Assembly (NCBI GenBank): GCA_900770445.1 | Contig: CAAGKO010000025.1 | Span: 1 to 5,210, forward strand | Length of the DNA stretch: 5,210 nt | Reading direction: 5' to 3' | Origin: an uncultured Oribacterium sp. | Lineage (GTDB): Bacteria; Bacillota; Clostridia; Lachnospirales; Lachnospiraceae | Shown here: piece by piece, positions 5,100 to 5,210 of the stretch | Layout: every line of letters begins with the position of its first letter | How positions within the stretch are numbered: position 1 is the stretch's first letter | The notes under the pieces: generated by a model | Told to the model about the DNA's origin: nothing | Database searches by the model: none | Seen by the model: the letters and a program-made list of their open reading frames with translations, nothing else | Position numbers and translations under genes: made by a program

Positions 5100-5210
5100 G
5101 TGCGCCTGGCGGCGCACGTTTCTAACCGGTGTAAGTCCGGAGTCCGCCCGGTAGCGGGAAGGACATAGCCGAAGGCAAGGGTGTCTGTCGCGAGGCAGGA
5201 TCTGAAGGAA
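5100..5210 (+). mobile_element. 5' end of a group II intron, class C (partial)
   Basis: The segment starts with GTGCG, the group II 5' consensus GUGYG. It folds at once into GTGCGCC (5100-5106) with GGCGCAC (5111-5117), followed by GTTTCTAACCGG...CCGG typical of domain I. Further on, CCGAAGGCAAGGGTGTC and ATCTGAAGGAA match conserved domain I blocks of class C introns such as the Oceanobacillus iheyensis ribozyme (compared from memory). Class C introns insert just downstream of intrinsic terminator hairpins, exactly the position here. The rest of the ribozyme and the reverse transcriptase/maturase, if present, lie beyond the window in the plus orientation. The last bases before the intron, TTTTTGAT, would provide the IBS1 site. 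This is a mobile retroelement, not part of glyA. Confidence 0.88.

Overview
The window looks like chromosomal DNA from a Gram-positive anaerobe of the Clostridia, most likely Lachnospiraceae. The RecJ and serine hydroxymethyltransferase sequences, the strong AGGAGG-type ribosome binding sites, a CPBP membrane protease and a group IIC intron all fit this. The family assignment is by recognition of sequence style, not by a search. The right-hand 3.2 kb is GC-rich and well ordered. The left 0.7 kb is visibly more AT-rich and decayed, and looks acquired.

Layout: (1) 1-486 holds the 3' end of an unrecognised gene (2-169). Its reading frame appears to continue in the -1 frame, is then broken by an in-frame TAG, and runs open to 486. 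(2) 452-705 holds a promoter, a 10-bp dyad spanning the -10 region and the Shine-Dalgarno, and a 64-aa MazE-type antitoxin. The antitoxin keeps the toxin-binding C-terminus but has lost most of its DNA-binding core; no MazF follows. (3) 722-959 is a long imperfect hairpin between the convergent antitoxin and protease genes. (4) 973-1845 (-) is a CPBP-family intramembrane protease. (5) 1889-1986, in the divergent protease/recJ intergenic region, is a second, shorter foldback element. It is bracketed by direct repeats of TAAGTTAC and shares an arm sequence with the first hairpin. (6) 2026-3774 (recJ) and 3811-5064 (glyA) form a likely operon, 36 nt apart. (7) A perfect 36-bp palindromic terminator ends glyA. 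The base immediately after it starts a group IIC intron that runs off the window.

The core genes are housekeeping: single-strand 5'-3' exonuclease for recombination and repair, and serine/glycine one-carbon metabolism. The most interesting material is non-coding. It comprises a small family of foldback repeats flanking the protease gene, one of them probably carried in the recJ 5' leader; a retroelement seated exactly at the edge of a terminator; and a degraded left flank with an internally deleted antitoxin.
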